Assembly: GCA_002718595.1 (NCBI GenBank)
Contig: PBFD01000003.1
Coordinates: 45,521 to 93,310 of the forward strand
Length of the DNA: 47,790 nt
Direction: 5' to 3'
From: Gemmatimonadota bacterium
GTDB lineage: Bacteria; Gemmatimonadota; Gemmatimonadetes; Longimicrobiales; Gaopeijiaceae
Shown one piece after another: positions 27,264 through 36,035 of the stretch. The notes below the pieces were generated by a model. It was not told where the DNA came from. It saw nothing but the letters and a program-made list of their open reading frames with translations, and ran no database searches. Numbering within the stretch: position 1 is the first letter of the stretch; each line of letters starts with the position of its first letter. The translations under genes were made by a program, and so were the position numbers.

Positions 27264-27377
27264 GTGGATACGGGGAATAGATTGTAATGAGTGAACCAAA
27301 ACCCCAAGGATTCCACTATCTCATAGTAAACCACAACCAAGAATCAATAACTATCCTCATAGGGCCCCCATTGGGAC

Positions 27378-28388
27378 ATGGTAAAACGCAAACACATAGC
27401 TCAAACCTGGCAAGCTAGACCCTTCTCCTGTTCTTCCTGGATTAGGGGTCCCCACTTCCAGACAATAGGCGGAAAATTTTGCCGGCCACGTTTACGTCAG
27501 ATGCCCAATCCCGAAATTTTAACAACACCAGACAAAGATTTTTTAGTTCTAGACTGGATGCCTGAAACCACCCCAGATACACCATTAGTGATCGTACTGC
27601 ATGGCTTGGAAGGGCATACAAGAAGACGCTATGTCACTCAAGCCTTCTCATCACTCCAGTCGGTCGGTCTACAGTCAGTTGGTCTTAATTTTAGGGGTTG
27701 TTCGGGTTCTCCAAATTTGTCCTCTAAAGCTTACCATTCTGGAGAAACAGAAGACTTGCTGTTTATCACCCGGGTATTAAGATCTAGATTCCCAGGAAGG
27801 CCTCTAATGGCTCTGGGCTTTTCTCTTGGAGGAAACGTCCTCTTAAAGTTTCTGGGAGAAACTGGCGACCAGTATTTAGATGCTGCTGCTGTGGTATCTG
27901 TTCCTTATGACTTGTCTGCTGGGGCAGACAGCCTCGAAAGTGATGTGATGGCTCGTATCTATACCATGTACTTCATGAGGTCACTAATAGAAAAAATGCG
28001 AGCAAAACAACAGATCCTGAATGCATCTATCGACTTCGAATCACTCTCTGAAAATCTCAGCATTCGTGACTTCGACGAAATGGTTACCTCCAAGCTTCAT
28101 GGTTTTACTAGTGCAGCTGACTACTATGAGAAATCCAGTTCTAGCCAGTACATTTCATCGATAACAACCCCAAGTCTCCTAATCCATTCAGAAGACGATC
28201 CCTTTTTGCCTCCCAGCAAGGTTCCAAAACTCGAAATCAAAAGGAACCAGAATCTAAGGCTACTCCTCACTCAAAAAGGTGGACACGTGGGATTTATTGA
28301 AGGATCTCACCCAGGCAATTTTGTATTCTGGGCAGAAGAACAAGCATCTCGCTTCCTCAAGCACTGTTTCGATGAAGGAAGACGATAG
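27378..28388 (+). CDS. YheT-type alpha/beta hydrolase (COG0429)
   Basis: This is a predicted esterase or acyl hydrolase of 336 residues. The N-terminal PFSCSSWIRGPHFQTIGGKF matches the YheT-family entry motif, which supports starting at or near this ATG. The oxyanion region is LHGLEGH (residues 74-80), the nucleophile elbow GFSLGG with Ser149, the acid in SEDDPF (Asp273 or Asp274), and the base His303 in GGHVGF. No signal peptide is seen, so it is probably cytosolic. It lies 114 nt downstream of dcd and runs convergently into the next gene with a 2-nt gap. The substrate is unknown; the family is broadly lipid/ester related. Confidence 0.9.
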   Translation: MVKRKHIAQTWQARPFSCSSWIRGPHFQTIGGKFCRPRLRQMPNPEILTTPDKDFLVLDWMPETTPDTPLVIVLHGLEGHTRRRYVTQAFSSLQSVGLQSVGLNFRGCSGSPNLSSKAYHSGETEDLLFITRVLRSRFPGRPLMALGFSLGGNVLLKFLGETGDQYLDAAAVVSVPYDLSAGADSLESDVMARIYTMYFMRSLIEKMRAKQQILNASIDFESLSENLSIRDFDEMVTSKLHGFTSAADYYEKSSSSQYISSITTPSLLIHSEDDPFLPPSKVPKLEIKRNQNLRLLLTQKGGHVGFIEGSHPGNFVFWAEEQASRFLKHCFDEGRR

Positions 28389-28390
28389 AG

Positions 28391-28885
28391 TTATTTACGA
28401 AAAAATGTTTTGTGCCAACTATCCCTTGCACATTTCTCCCATTGTCCCTTTCGAAGTTCGGACAATCTGCTGATCCCAGTATCGAACACTGTAGACGTCT
28501 CAGTCACAATTCCATCCAGCACTAATTCGCGAAACTCCCCTCTACTCACTCTCTCTATTCCCTCTTTACTGCGATACCATACTGGAGAATTATCGATGAT
28601 TTTCAGATCCAATCCCAGTTCCTGTTTTTTCAAAAAATGAACGAGACCGTCAATCGAACAACCCGATGGAGGCACAGAGGTTAGATCAACAGCCACAAAC
28701 AAAAATCGTGAAGAGGTAACTTCTCTCCCACAAATCATCACTTCACCGTGAGCTGCCCACGTCTCCAAAAAATCATCTAAATTGTTTACAAAATTGCGCT
28801 CTTCTACTTCGGTAAGAGATCTCTCTATACCAAAAACCCAGAGTTGAGATTTATCGGGGAGCTGAGAGAAAGGTATTAAGGTCAC
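28391..28885 (-). CDS. Conserved protein of unknown function (often labelled 'ABC transporter ATPase')
   Basis: The protein has 164 residues. It resembles a short family seen in Bacteroidota and relatives: an opening PFSQLPDKSQLWVFGIERSL, a conserved WAAHG near residue 43, FLFVAVDL, and an SGCSID motif near residue 77 followed by a KK-rich helix. Databases sometimes call this family an ABC transporter ATPase, yet no Walker A, Walker B or ABC signature is present. No signal peptide or membrane helix is seen. It converges on the hydrolase gene with only 2 nt between stops and lies 46 nt downstream of the AI-2E family gene start side. The role is unknown. Confidence 0.75.
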   Translation of the reverse strand: MTLIPFSQLPDKSQLWVFGIERSLTEVEERNFVNNLDDFLETWAAHGEVMICGREVTSSRFLFVAVDLTSVPPSGCSIDGLVHFLKKQELGLDLKIIDNSPVWYRSKEGIERVSRGEFRELVLDGIVTETSTVFDTGISRLSELRKGQWEKCARDSWHKTFFRK

Positions 28886-28931
28886 AAGTTAGAACTCCAG
28901 GTTTGAGCAGCGACTAAAGCTTTAACACAGA

Positions 28932-30041
28932 TTAGGATTTTGGCTCCTTAGTTTGTTGAATACCAGCATCTGGGGATTTATCTAGTAAAATAGCGACCCA
29001 ACGCAGATCTTCGGTGTTCTCCAACATGATCTTGACCACCATAGTCAAAGGAACGGCTAAAAGAGCGCCTACTGGGCCCCAAATCCAAGCCCAGACGAGC
29101 AGAGACAGTACTACCACCAGCGTGGATAGTCCAAGCCTTCTTCCCAGCAGATTGGGTTCTACCACATTACCAAACACAACGTTAATGGCAAAATAAGACA
29201 AAACAACTAGTCCGAAATTAGTTAGTGTTCCGAATTGAACCAAACTCAACAATATGGCTGGAATCGCTGCCAAAATAGACCCTACTGTAGGAATGTAGTT
29301 CATGACAAACCCTATTAGACCAAGGAGCACAGGAAAATCGAGGTCTAACCTCCAGGTCGCGAGCCCTATGAGCAACCCCGTTGCAAGGCTTATCAGGGTT
29401 TTTATGGCCAAGTACTCCTGGACTTCGCCAGCAATCTTTGTCAGCCGACTTCGTTCTGGGCTCTCATTACCAATCTCTCCACTTCCGGACATTCCCTTCC
29501 TAATTTTTGAAATGGCCTGGAATTTAGGAGGAAAAATAGTGGCTTCAGCCAAGATGAAACCCATGATCAATAGTACTAGGAAAGTATTCGTAAGGAATCC
29601 AACGATATTAGCCGCTGTCCTTCCAAAGAAATCGACTGCAACTCCCGGGTCGAAGAAATCAACGGTGAGATATTCTTGGATGGGAAAACCGAATCTGATA
29701 CTCAGACCTTCGATCCAAACCGTATAAAGGTTGCTGATACTATCTCTGTATCCGGGCAAGTATATTTGAAGATCAGAAACGGCTCTTACACCCAAAAGAA
29801 TTAGCCCGCTAAAAATTGCACCAATCAGTGAGAGAGTTATTAATACGGCCAGAAAATCTGGTACTAATGCCTTGCTTCTTATCTTTGTCAATACGGGCAT
29901 ACTCAGGATGGACAAGAATAAAGCAATAGCAAAGGGCAGGAAGAGACCTGAAGCTTCACGAAGTCCAGCAACCACAATTACCAGACAAGCTCCGTTCAAA
30001 AGAAACCTAGCACCTGAACCCTTGACGCCCTGAAACATCAT
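28932..30041 (-). CDS. AI-2E transporter (PerM/YdiK) family membrane protein
   Basis: This integral membrane protein has 369 residues and about eight hydrophobic segments. Family features are the N-terminal helix pair, the central soluble segment, and the C-terminal motif GFVMNYIPTVGSILAAIPAI followed by NVVEPNLLGRRLGLSTLVVV and GPVGALLAVPLTMV. The frame is open 60 nt further upstream, but the ATG at 30041 follows AAGGGAAG and begins MMFQGVKG, so it is chosen. Some members export autoinducer-2 and others act in Na+/H+ exchange; which applies here cannot be told. A polar insertion (about residues 180-200) separates the two halves. Confidence 0.9.
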   Translation of the reverse strand: MMFQGVKGSGARFLLNGACLVIVVAGLREASGLFLPFAIALFLSILSMPVLTKIRSKALVPDFLAVLITLSLIGAIFSGLILLGVRAVSDLQIYLPGYRDSISNLYTVWIEGLSIRFGFPIQEYLTVDFFDPGVAVDFFGRTAANIVGFLTNTFLVLLIMGFILAEATIFPPKFQAISKIRKGMSGSGEIGNESPERSRLTKIAGEVQEYLAIKTLISLATGLLIGLATWRLDLDFPVLLGLIGFVMNYIPTVGSILAAIPAILLSLVQFGTLTNFGLVVLSYFAINVVFGNVVEPNLLGRRLGLSTLVVVLSLLVWAWIWGPVGALLAVPLTMVVKIMLENTEDLRWVAILLDKSPDAGIQQTKEPKS

Positions 30042-30196
30042 ATTTTCTTCCCTTAGTTCTGATCCAAGAATGATAAGAGTTAAACTTACGGTATCCAACA
30101 ACCATCATGATATTGCAAATCAGCCACACATACCAGACACCTCTTTCAAACATAGAATCAATACTATTCTTCTTTCATTGTAGCACGGTCCTTCCC

Positions 30197-30215
30197 AGGT
30201 AATACCTATTTGACA
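30197..30215 (+). promoter_or_regulatory. Palindrome next to TTGACA upstream of the DUF305-LVIVD unit
   Basis: A perfect 11-nt palindrome, AGGTAATACCT (30197-30207), lies 2 nt before TTGACA (30210-30215) in the 282-nt gap between the divergent AI-2E and DUF305 genes. A -10 at the right spacing (GATTAC, 30233-30238) matches only 3/6. It is plausible as a regulated promoter about 100 nt before the DUF305 ATG. Confidence 0.3.
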
Positions 30216-30323
30216 AACCTCCAATTAAGTCAGATTACCTTGAAAACTGAGTGTCGATATAGAAGATTGAATAAAAGCTATCTTTGACTTTGAACATTAT
30301 ACCGTCACGAAAACAGGCGATCT

Positions 30324-31034
30324 ATGGCTAAAGTAGATTCAAAATACACACCTGGAACTATCAACAATGGTATCATTCCGTGGACCAGGAGTTTAGCAAG
30401 ACTCCTCCTTTTCGTACCGATTCTCGCCTCAGCGTGTAAGAGTTCCCCAGTATCTAATAACGGGCCCAGGATTCTCCAGGCGGGAGCTCCTGGTCAAGCT
30501 TCCCGCTCATTAGCCCCACAGGAGATTCGTTCGATTGTCCAACCCACCTATCATCAAGCCGATGTAGATTTCATGAAAGGGATGATTCATCATCACAACC
30601 AAGCATTGGAAATGTCCTCCCTGATAAGTGACAGGACAGCAAGTAGTGAGCTCGATGACCTCGGAAGAAGGATAACGATTTCTCAGGAAGATGAAATTGC
30701 CTTTATGGAACGTTGGCTGGCCGACCGTGGCGAGGTGAATCCTGAAGAACACATGGGTCACGGATCAGAACACATGCCTGGGATGCAAATGCCTGGAATG
30801 TTGACCCCTGAGGAAATGTCCTCCCTGAGAAACTCTAACGATGAAATGTTCGACCGGCTATTTCTAGAAGGCATGATAAAACACCATCGTGGCGCTTTAA
30901 TTATGGTAGCCACCCTATTCAATACCTCAGGAGCTGGACTAGAGCCAGATATTTTCCAATTTGCTTACCATGTCGACTCAGACCAATATATTGAAATAGA
31001 AAGGATGCTTTCGATGTTGGAAGCAAGAAGATGA
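30324..31034 (+). CDS. DUF305 domain lipoprotein, Met/His-rich
   Basis: This is a secreted lipoprotein of 236 residues. A hydrophobic stretch followed by LASAC gives a lipobox with Cys38. The ferritin-like helical DUF305 domain has two related half-motifs: MKGMIHHHNQALEM near residues 84-97 and LEGMIKHHRGALIM near 181-194. Between them is a Met/His-rich linker (residues 143-165) with repeated HM, MPGM and GHG elements. The family is commonly found beside metal, especially copper, homeostasis genes; copper binding here is inferred. It is followed after 103 nt by the LVIVD-repeat gene, which carries its own ribosome site. The pair lies between a palindromic promoter region and a strong terminator. 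Confidence 0.9.
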   Translation: MAKVDSKYTPGTINNGIIPWTRSLARLLLFVPILASACKSSPVSNNGPRILQAGAPGQASRSLAPQEIRSIVQPTYHQADVDFMKGMIHHHNQALEMSSLISDRTASSELDDLGRRITISQEDEIAFMERWLADRGEVNPEEHMGHGSEHMPGMQMPGMLTPEEMSSLRNSNDEMFDRLFLEGMIKHHRGALIMVATLFNTSGAGLEPDIFQFAYHVDSDQYIEIERMLSMLEARR

Positions 31035-31053
31035 ACCCAATAACATTTGACTG

Positions 31054-31103
31054 TTAGATTAGTTATCTAATGCTCTGGTTGAACTGAAGGAAACTATCCT
31101 TCA
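31054..31103 (+). other. Two tandem small hairpins between the DUF305 and LVIVD genes
   Basis: Two perfect stem-loops lie in the 103-nt gap: TTAGAT/ATCTAA with a 5-nt loop (31054-31070), and TGAAGGA/TCCTTCA with a 5-nt loop (31085-31103). Neither is followed by a T-run, so they look like mRNA processing or stability elements rather than terminators. They are short AT-rich stems, and chance is possible. Confidence 0.35.
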
Positions 31104-31137
31104 AACTAAAGAGCCCAGGAACTTAAAGAGGTGTGCA

Positions 31138-32982
31138 ATGACTCGATCTGGATATTATAAACAACTGATGAGATCCTCTCTATCTGCTATTCTATTTGCT
31201 GTTACAGCGATCACCCTGGCTTTTCCAGGAAATCTACAGGGACAACAAAATGACCCTAGAAGAACTATTGATGCTAGAGTCGGACTTGCCCCTGGACTAC
31301 ATGACGCTGAGGAAGCCATCTCTAACCTCGAGTTGATTTCCACCACTGCAAAGGGACCTGGATTTTCCCCGGACCTAGAAACTGAAACTCCGTACACCGG
31401 TGGTTACACCAATTCTGACCTCGCCTTTAAAGACAACTACTCTATTGTGGGCAACTATCAAGGCTTCCAAGTCTACAACGTTGAAGACCCTAACAATCCT
31501 ACGCTGCAAGTATCGCTTGTTTGTCCCGGTGGTCAGGGAGACGTTTCCGTCTACGGTGATCTTCTTTTTATGTCGGTGCAAGAACGTAGAGCGCGACTGG
31601 ATTGTGGAACACAAGGTGTAGCAGACTCAATAAGCTCCGAACGCTTTAGAGGAGTCCGTATTTTTGATATCAGTGACATAAGAAATCCCGAGCAAATCGC
31701 TGCTGTACAGACCTGCAGAGGATCTCACACCCACACCGTTGTGAATGACCCACAAGATGATCAAAACGTCTACGTATACGTTTCTGGAACCAGCTCAGTA
31801 AGACCTTCTGAAGAATTGGCGGGCTGTTCAGGGCTCTCCCCAGAGGAAGATCCCAATACTTCCTATTTCAGGATAGAAGTCATACAAGTCCCCTTGGCCA
31901 ACCCTGAGACAGCCAGAGTCGTAAACGCTCCTAGACTCTTCATGGACCAGGAATCAGGTGACATCTCTGGTCTCCATCAAGGAGGGGACTTTGGCCCCGG
32001 AACCCAAAGCTCCAGACAAACCAACCAGTGCCATGACATCACTGTATATCCAGAACTGGGACTGGCAGCTGGAGCCTGCTCTGGGAATGGCATTCTTCTT
32101 GACATTACAGACGTGGTAAATCCTGTAAGAATTGACGAAGTCACAGATCCAGGGTTTGCTTACTGGCACTCGGCCACCTTCAGTAACGACGGTAGTAAAG
32201 TTATTTTTACTGACGAATGGGGAGGCGGCGGGGCACCTCGTTGCAGAGACACAGACCCATTAGAATGGGGAGCAGACGCGATTTTTGAAGTAGTTGGAAG
32301 AAAATTGCTGTTCGCTGGATACTACAAGTTAACCGCACCACAAACAGAACTTGAAAATTGTGTTGCTCACAATGGATCTATTATTCCTGTGCCTGGCAGA
32401 GATATTAAAGTACAAGCCTGGTACCAGGGAGGGCTTTCAGTCTTTGACTTTACTGATCCCGCTAACGCTGTTGAAATTGCCTATTTCGATAGAGGGCCAG
32501 TCTATTCAGAAGAAATGGTAAGTGGTGGATACTGGTCTACATACTGGTATAACGGTCACATTTACGGTGCCGAAATCGCAAGAGGCTTTGATGTTTTCAA
32601 GTTGGTACCTAGCGAGCATCTAACTCAGAACGAAATAGATGCTGCAGCCCTGATCAGAATGGATGAATTCAACGCTCAGCTACAACCCAAAATCGAGTGG
32701 CCAACAGATGTTGTAGTCGCTAGAGCTTATTTGGATCAACTCATGCGAAATAACTCTATCCGGGCGGATCGCGCAGTCGCAGTGTCCACTGCATTGGATA
32801 GAGTTGGAAATGCGACACAGAGTGCGGATATGACCACGGCCGCCACAGACCTAAGAGAAGTTGCAGGGGCACTTGAAGCTGATTCTAGAGAACCACTACC
32901 TAGTGGACAAGACTCAGATCGCTTGAGGATGCGCTCATTGGCAGAATCTATACGCAATTTAGCAAGTTCATTGCTGCAATAA
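31138..32982 (+). CDS. Secreted LVIVD-repeat beta-propeller protein
   Basis: The protein has 614 residues, with a Sec signal peptide over about residues 1-36 (hydrophobic core LSAILFAVTAITLAF). Residues about 90-510 contain propeller repeats such as GFQVYNVEDPNNPTL, GVRIFDISDIRNPEQI and GILLDITDVVNPVRI, typical of LVIVD repeats. Histidine and cysteine motifs recur at blade positions: CRGSHTHTV, CHDITVYP, YWHSATF, CVAHNGS. A helical tail follows from about 520. The start is supported by AGAGGTG 5 nt before the ATG. It follows the DUF305 gene, a pairing I associate with Gemmatimonadota. The function is unknown; metal or ligand binding on the propeller face is an inference from the His/Cys residues. 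Confidence 0.85.
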   Translation: MTRSGYYKQLMRSSLSAILFAVTAITLAFPGNLQGQQNDPRRTIDARVGLAPGLHDAEEAISNLELISTTAKGPGFSPDLETETPYTGGYTNSDLAFKDNYSIVGNYQGFQVYNVEDPNNPTLQVSLVCPGGQGDVSVYGDLLFMSVQERRARLDCGTQGVADSISSERFRGVRIFDISDIRNPEQIAAVQTCRGSHTHTVVNDPQDDQNVYVYVSGTSSVRPSEELAGCSGLSPEEDPNTSYFRIEVIQVPLANPETARVVNAPRLFMDQESGDISGLHQGGDFGPGTQSSRQTNQCHDITVYPELGLAAGACSGNGILLDITDVVNPVRIDEVTDPGFAYWHSATFSNDGSKVIFTDEWGGGGAPRCRDTDPLEWGADAIFEVVGRKLLFAGYYKLTAPQTELENCVAHNGSIIPVPGRDIKVQAWYQGGLSVFDFTDPANAVEIAYFDRGPVYSEEMVSGGYWSTYWYNGHIYGAEIARGFDVFKLVPSEHLTQNEIDAAALIRMDEFNAQLQPKIEWPTDVVVARAYLDQLMRNNSIRADRAVAVSTALDRVGNATQSADMTTAATDLREVAGALEADSREPLPSGQDSDRLRMRSLAESIRNLASSLLQ

Positions 32983-32997
32983 AATCTTAGGGGGAAT

Positions 32998-33050
32998 AAA
33001 GAGGACAGGGCGACCACTACTAACCGCCCTGTCCTCTTTCTCGTTTTTTT
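32998..33050 (+). terminator. Strong intrinsic terminator between convergent genes
   Basis: A perfect 15-bp stem (32998-33012 with 33025-33039, GC-rich core GAGGACAGGGCG) with a 12-nt loop is followed by CTCG and seven T residues (33044-33050). It ends the LVIVD transcript 16 nt after its stop. The T-run overlaps the stop codon of the opposing serine hydrolase gene; on the minus strand only a short T-tract follows, so termination there would be weaker. Confidence 0.9.
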
Positions 33051-34548
33051 ACTCTTCAACCGCTGGAACAGCATCCATCAAGATCTCGTAAGCTGAATTT
33101 AACGCCGCTCCACCCGCTCTACTTCCAGTGTATTTGCCCAGTCTGACTACCACTAAATCATGGCTAGGAATAATGGTAGCACTCTGACCGCCTGCACCTC
33201 TCATTGAATATGCAGTCTCGGGAACGGGCCAACCTCCATTGCCATTTACCCAGAAAAATGCTCCTCCATACTGAAGCCTGCCATCTGCAATCCAGGCCGG
33301 CGCAAGACTGGAAGCGTAGTCCACAAATCCTTCGGGCAGTATCCGCTCTCCATCCCACACTCCATCCTGCAGGTAAAGATTGGCCAACCTAGCCCAATCA
33401 CGAGCTGGCATAAATGCAAGCCCATTACCAAGAAAATTTCCCTGAGGATCGGGCTCAATTATAGCATCTCGAATGCCGATTTTATCGAAAAGGTCTGTTT
33501 GTGGGAAGTCATGGTATACATCCCCTCGGCCTTCCACTCCTAATCTGATTAGGTAGCTGGTCAAAACTGGATCCGAATTTCTATAACGACCAACGGTATT
33601 GGGGGGCCATTGCTGAGGTCGTGTTGCAGCCCACTTGAATGAATCATCTGTAGCTGTATAAAGATAAAGATGGCCAGGATACCCGAGTGCGGGATCGAAA
33701 TCTGGATCTCCTGCATTCCTTAGCCTGATGCCACTAGACATTCTCATGATATCTTTGATCCTAATTTCTTGCCTTGGATCCCCTTCTCCCTGCCACTCGG
33801 GTACCGGAGCAGACTGATCTAAATCATAGACTCCCTGCTGTATTAAAACACCCATTAGGGTGCCAGTAAGGCTTTTAGTCATTGACCAGCTTTCGAGTGG
33901 CGTATGAATGTCCACTTCAGGACTATACCTTTCCCCTAAGATTCGACCCTTATGAGTGACTACTAGAGCAAGTGTCCGAGCCTCTTCTGGACCAAATCCA
34001 ACATCGAGTGCTTCTTCTATCAAGTCCATATCTACTCCTGCCGGCCATGGGGCATCGGAAATCACGTCACCCATCGGCCACGCTGTCGTCTCTGCTGGGG
34101 GTAAGTTACGAGCCACATCAGTAGGAGTGAAATACACAGAGTCTTCACCAATAGCATGAGAAACACATCCCTGGTTTTTATAACGCTTGGCAGTCCTCGT
34201 TATACCATCTGGAAGGGTAAGAGCCACGATCTCATTTTCGTAATCTACGATCGTGTCTACAACATGACCCCTTTGGTCAAAATGGGATATAAAACCACCT
34301 ACGTTGGCTGCGGCATCTTCGGGATCCAGGCCAGTAATGAAAACGGCAGAACAAAGAATCTTTGCGAACCCAGCTGTTTCATGATGTAAAACATCACCTG
34401 GAGGAGGAATATACTCAGTATCCAATTCGAGAGATGCAGCTCTAGCGTTAAGAGCGACTCTTGGATCCTCCCCGACCTCCTCATCCGAAGGCAGGCACCC
34501 AATTGAAATCAAAACAACAGCAAAGCCTAATTTCTTAAATATCCCCAT
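33049..34548 (-). CDS. Serine hydrolase lipoprotein, beta-lactamase/6-aminohexanoate-dimer-hydrolase type
   Basis: This predicted periplasmic lipoprotein has 499 residues and a lipobox ending at Cys18 (LISIGC). The first roughly 160 residues form a separate domain with paired cysteines. The class C-like hydrolase domain follows. The nucleophile and general base lie in SMTK (Ser222, Lys225); Tyr322 in YRNSD takes the YxN role; RGAGGQSA near residue 465 replaces the KTG triad, as in the NylB subgroup. The fold covers esterases, amidases and D-peptidases, so the substrate is open. A good GGAGGG lies before the ATG. It converges on the LVIVD gene through the shared terminator. Confidence 0.88.
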   Translation of the reverse strand: MGIFKKLGFAVVLISIGCLPSDEEVGEDPRVALNARAASLELDTEYIPPPGDVLHHETAGFAKILCSAVFITGLDPEDAAANVGGFISHFDQRGHVVDTIVDYENEIVALTLPDGITRTAKRYKNQGCVSHAIGEDSVYFTPTDVARNLPPAETTAWPMGDVISDAPWPAGVDMDLIEEALDVGFGPEEARTLALVVTHKGRILGERYSPEVDIHTPLESWSMTKSLTGTLMGVLIQQGVYDLDQSAPVPEWQGEGDPRQEIRIKDIMRMSSGIRLRNAGDPDFDPALGYPGHLYLYTATDDSFKWAATRPQQWPPNTVGRYRNSDPVLTSYLIRLGVEGRGDVYHDFPQTDLFDKIGIRDAIIEPDPQGNFLGNGLAFMPARDWARLANLYLQDGVWDGERILPEGFVDYASSLAPAWIADGRLQYGGAFFWVNGNGGWPVPETAYSMRGAGGQSATIIPSHDLVVVRLGKYTGSRAGGAALNSAYEILMDAVPAVEE

Positions 34549-34664
34549 TTGTATCCCTCCGAGTTTGTACTGTATTCAATAAATAGATGTTGCATTTCTA
34601 CTTGTGACCACTATTCATTCCATCAGACTAACGATTGACACCCACCTCGGTCAAAACTCAGTTT

Positions 34665-35855
34665 TCACAATTCTTGCAGAGCATTCCCAAGATCACTAAT
34701 AAGGTCACTAACATCTTCGATCCCCACGGAATAACGAATCAGACCTTCAGGAATACCCATAGCCTCTCTTTCTTCTGGACTGCACTCAACGTGGCTTGTT
34801 GTCGCTGGTGGTCCAGCAACTGTCTCTACAGACCCTAAATTAGCCGCCAGATTAACATACCTTAATTGAGGAAGGAACTTCTTCACAGCCCCATACCCAC
34901 CCTTGAGTTTGAAACTTAACATGCCACCAAATCCTTGCATCTGACTTACTGCAACATCGTGATTTCGATGGTTTGTTAGGCCCGGATAAAACACTTCATC
35001 TATTTTATCGTGGCCTTGTAAATACTGAGCGATTTGCATTGCACTGGCATTTTGCTGCGCTATCCTCAAGCCTAACGTTTTCATACCCCTGATCAAAAGA
35101 TATGCCGATTCTGGATGAAGAGACGCACCCGTTATTTCCTTGAAACGAAAAATCTCATTTAGCAAATGCTTACTACCACTAACTACTCCCCCCAAAGCAT
35201 CTGCGTGTCCTCCCAAAAACTTTGTGGCGCTATGCAATACTATGTCCGCTCCTAATTGCAAAGGTTTCTGGTTGATCGGTGTCGCAAAGGTATTGTCCAC
35301 AACCACTACAGCTCCCACTTCATGAGCTATCGCACTTAATCTCTTGATGTCAACAATTTTAACTGTAGGATTTGTAGGAGTTTCCAAATAAAGAATGTCG
35401 CAGCCCTGCCCTACTTGGCTTTCAATAGCTTTATGATTATCGGTGTCACAGAGATGGACTTGGACTCCATATTTCGGAAGATAGTCGGTGAACAGGACAT
35501 TTGTTCCTCCGTAAGAGTCCTTGATGGAAACTACACGTTTCCCTGGCTCTAAGAGAGAAAACAGGATGCCAGTGATCGCCGCCATACCGGTAGAGAAGGA
35601 AACGCTATTTTCTCCACCCTCTAGTAGATTAACTTTTTCTTCAAAAACCTCGACGGTGGGATTTGTATTCCTTCCGTATATGTGTCCGGCGCTTTTACCT
35701 GTTGCCACGTCAAGCCAAGTATCTAAATCTGGATAATCAAACGAAACACTATTGACCACAGGCATTTGGGTAGCACCTAATTTATCCACACCTTCTTCAC
35801 CACCCCATACGGCCAGCGTCTTTGGGCTAGGTCTTTCTCTGTGTCTAGTATTCAT
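34665..35855 (-). CDS. Cys/Met metabolism PLP enzyme (cystathionine gamma-synthase/lyase family)
   Basis: This cytosolic PLP enzyme of trans-sulfuration type has 396 residues. Family landmarks are YGRNTNPT (Tyr60, Arg62), the SYGGTN stretch with Tyr115, DNTFATP with the PLP-contacting Asp187, and the Schiff-base Lys212 in HSATKFLGGHAD. The C-terminus has RYSVGIEDVSDLISDL. Members include cystathionine gamma-synthase, gamma-lyase, O-acylhomoserine sulfhydrylase and methionine gamma-lyase; these cannot be separated safely by eye, so no symbol is given. GAGGG lies about 6 nt before the ATG. It is divergent from the small membrane protein gene and has no met neighbours; the 5' region shows no recognisable SAM riboswitch. 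Confidence 0.92.
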   Translation of the reverse strand: MNTRHRERPSPKTLAVWGGEEGVDKLGATQMPVVNSVSFDYPDLDTWLDVATGKSAGHIYGRNTNPTVEVFEEKVNLLEGGENSVSFSTGMAAITGILFSLLEPGKRVVSIKDSYGGTNVLFTDYLPKYGVQVHLCDTDNHKAIESQVGQGCDILYLETPTNPTVKIVDIKRLSAIAHEVGAVVVVDNTFATPINQKPLQLGADIVLHSATKFLGGHADALGGVVSGSKHLLNEIFRFKEITGASLHPESAYLLIRGMKTLGLRIAQQNASAMQIAQYLQGHDKIDEVFYPGLTNHRNHDVAVSQMQGFGGMLSFKLKGGYGAVKKFLPQLRYVNLAANLGSVETVAGPPATTSHVECSPEEREAMGIPEGLIRYSVGIEDVSDLISDLGNALQEL

Positions 35856-36035
35856 CTATACCCTCATTAAAATGTCTTAGTAACTTTACGAACCTACTGC
35901 TTGAACCATCGGTGCCCAAAATACTACTCAAAATCCAACCTATCCAGGTCCTCGCTGCAGGATTGTGCCCATTCTTTCCTATTCCTACTTTGACCTGTTC
36001 CGTTTGAGTCCTCCTTTAAAAATAGAGTTCCTTTA

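Noticed and set aside
27287-27418. A 43-codon plus-strand open frame starting ATG AGT GAA between dcd and the YheT-type hydrolase
   Set aside because: It overlaps the start of the hydrolase gene in another frame, has no good ribosome site, and the peptide resembles no family.
33049-34548. True antibiotic-resistance beta-lactamase
   Set aside because: The KTG triad is replaced and the motif set matches amidase/esterase members; the other three hydrolases likewise lack convincing KTG motifs.
34635-34654. TTGAC-N10-GTCAA dyad just upstream (in plus coordinates) of the PLP enzyme stop codon
   Set aside because: The arms are only 5 nt and no -10 element is convincingly spaced for the serine hydrolase gene, so chance is likely.
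35856-36035. Possible SAM riboswitch or small RNA upstream of the Cys/Met PLP enzyme gene
   Set aside because: I could not fit the conserved cores of SAM riboswitch classes or of SRP RNA; only scattered short complementarities are present.
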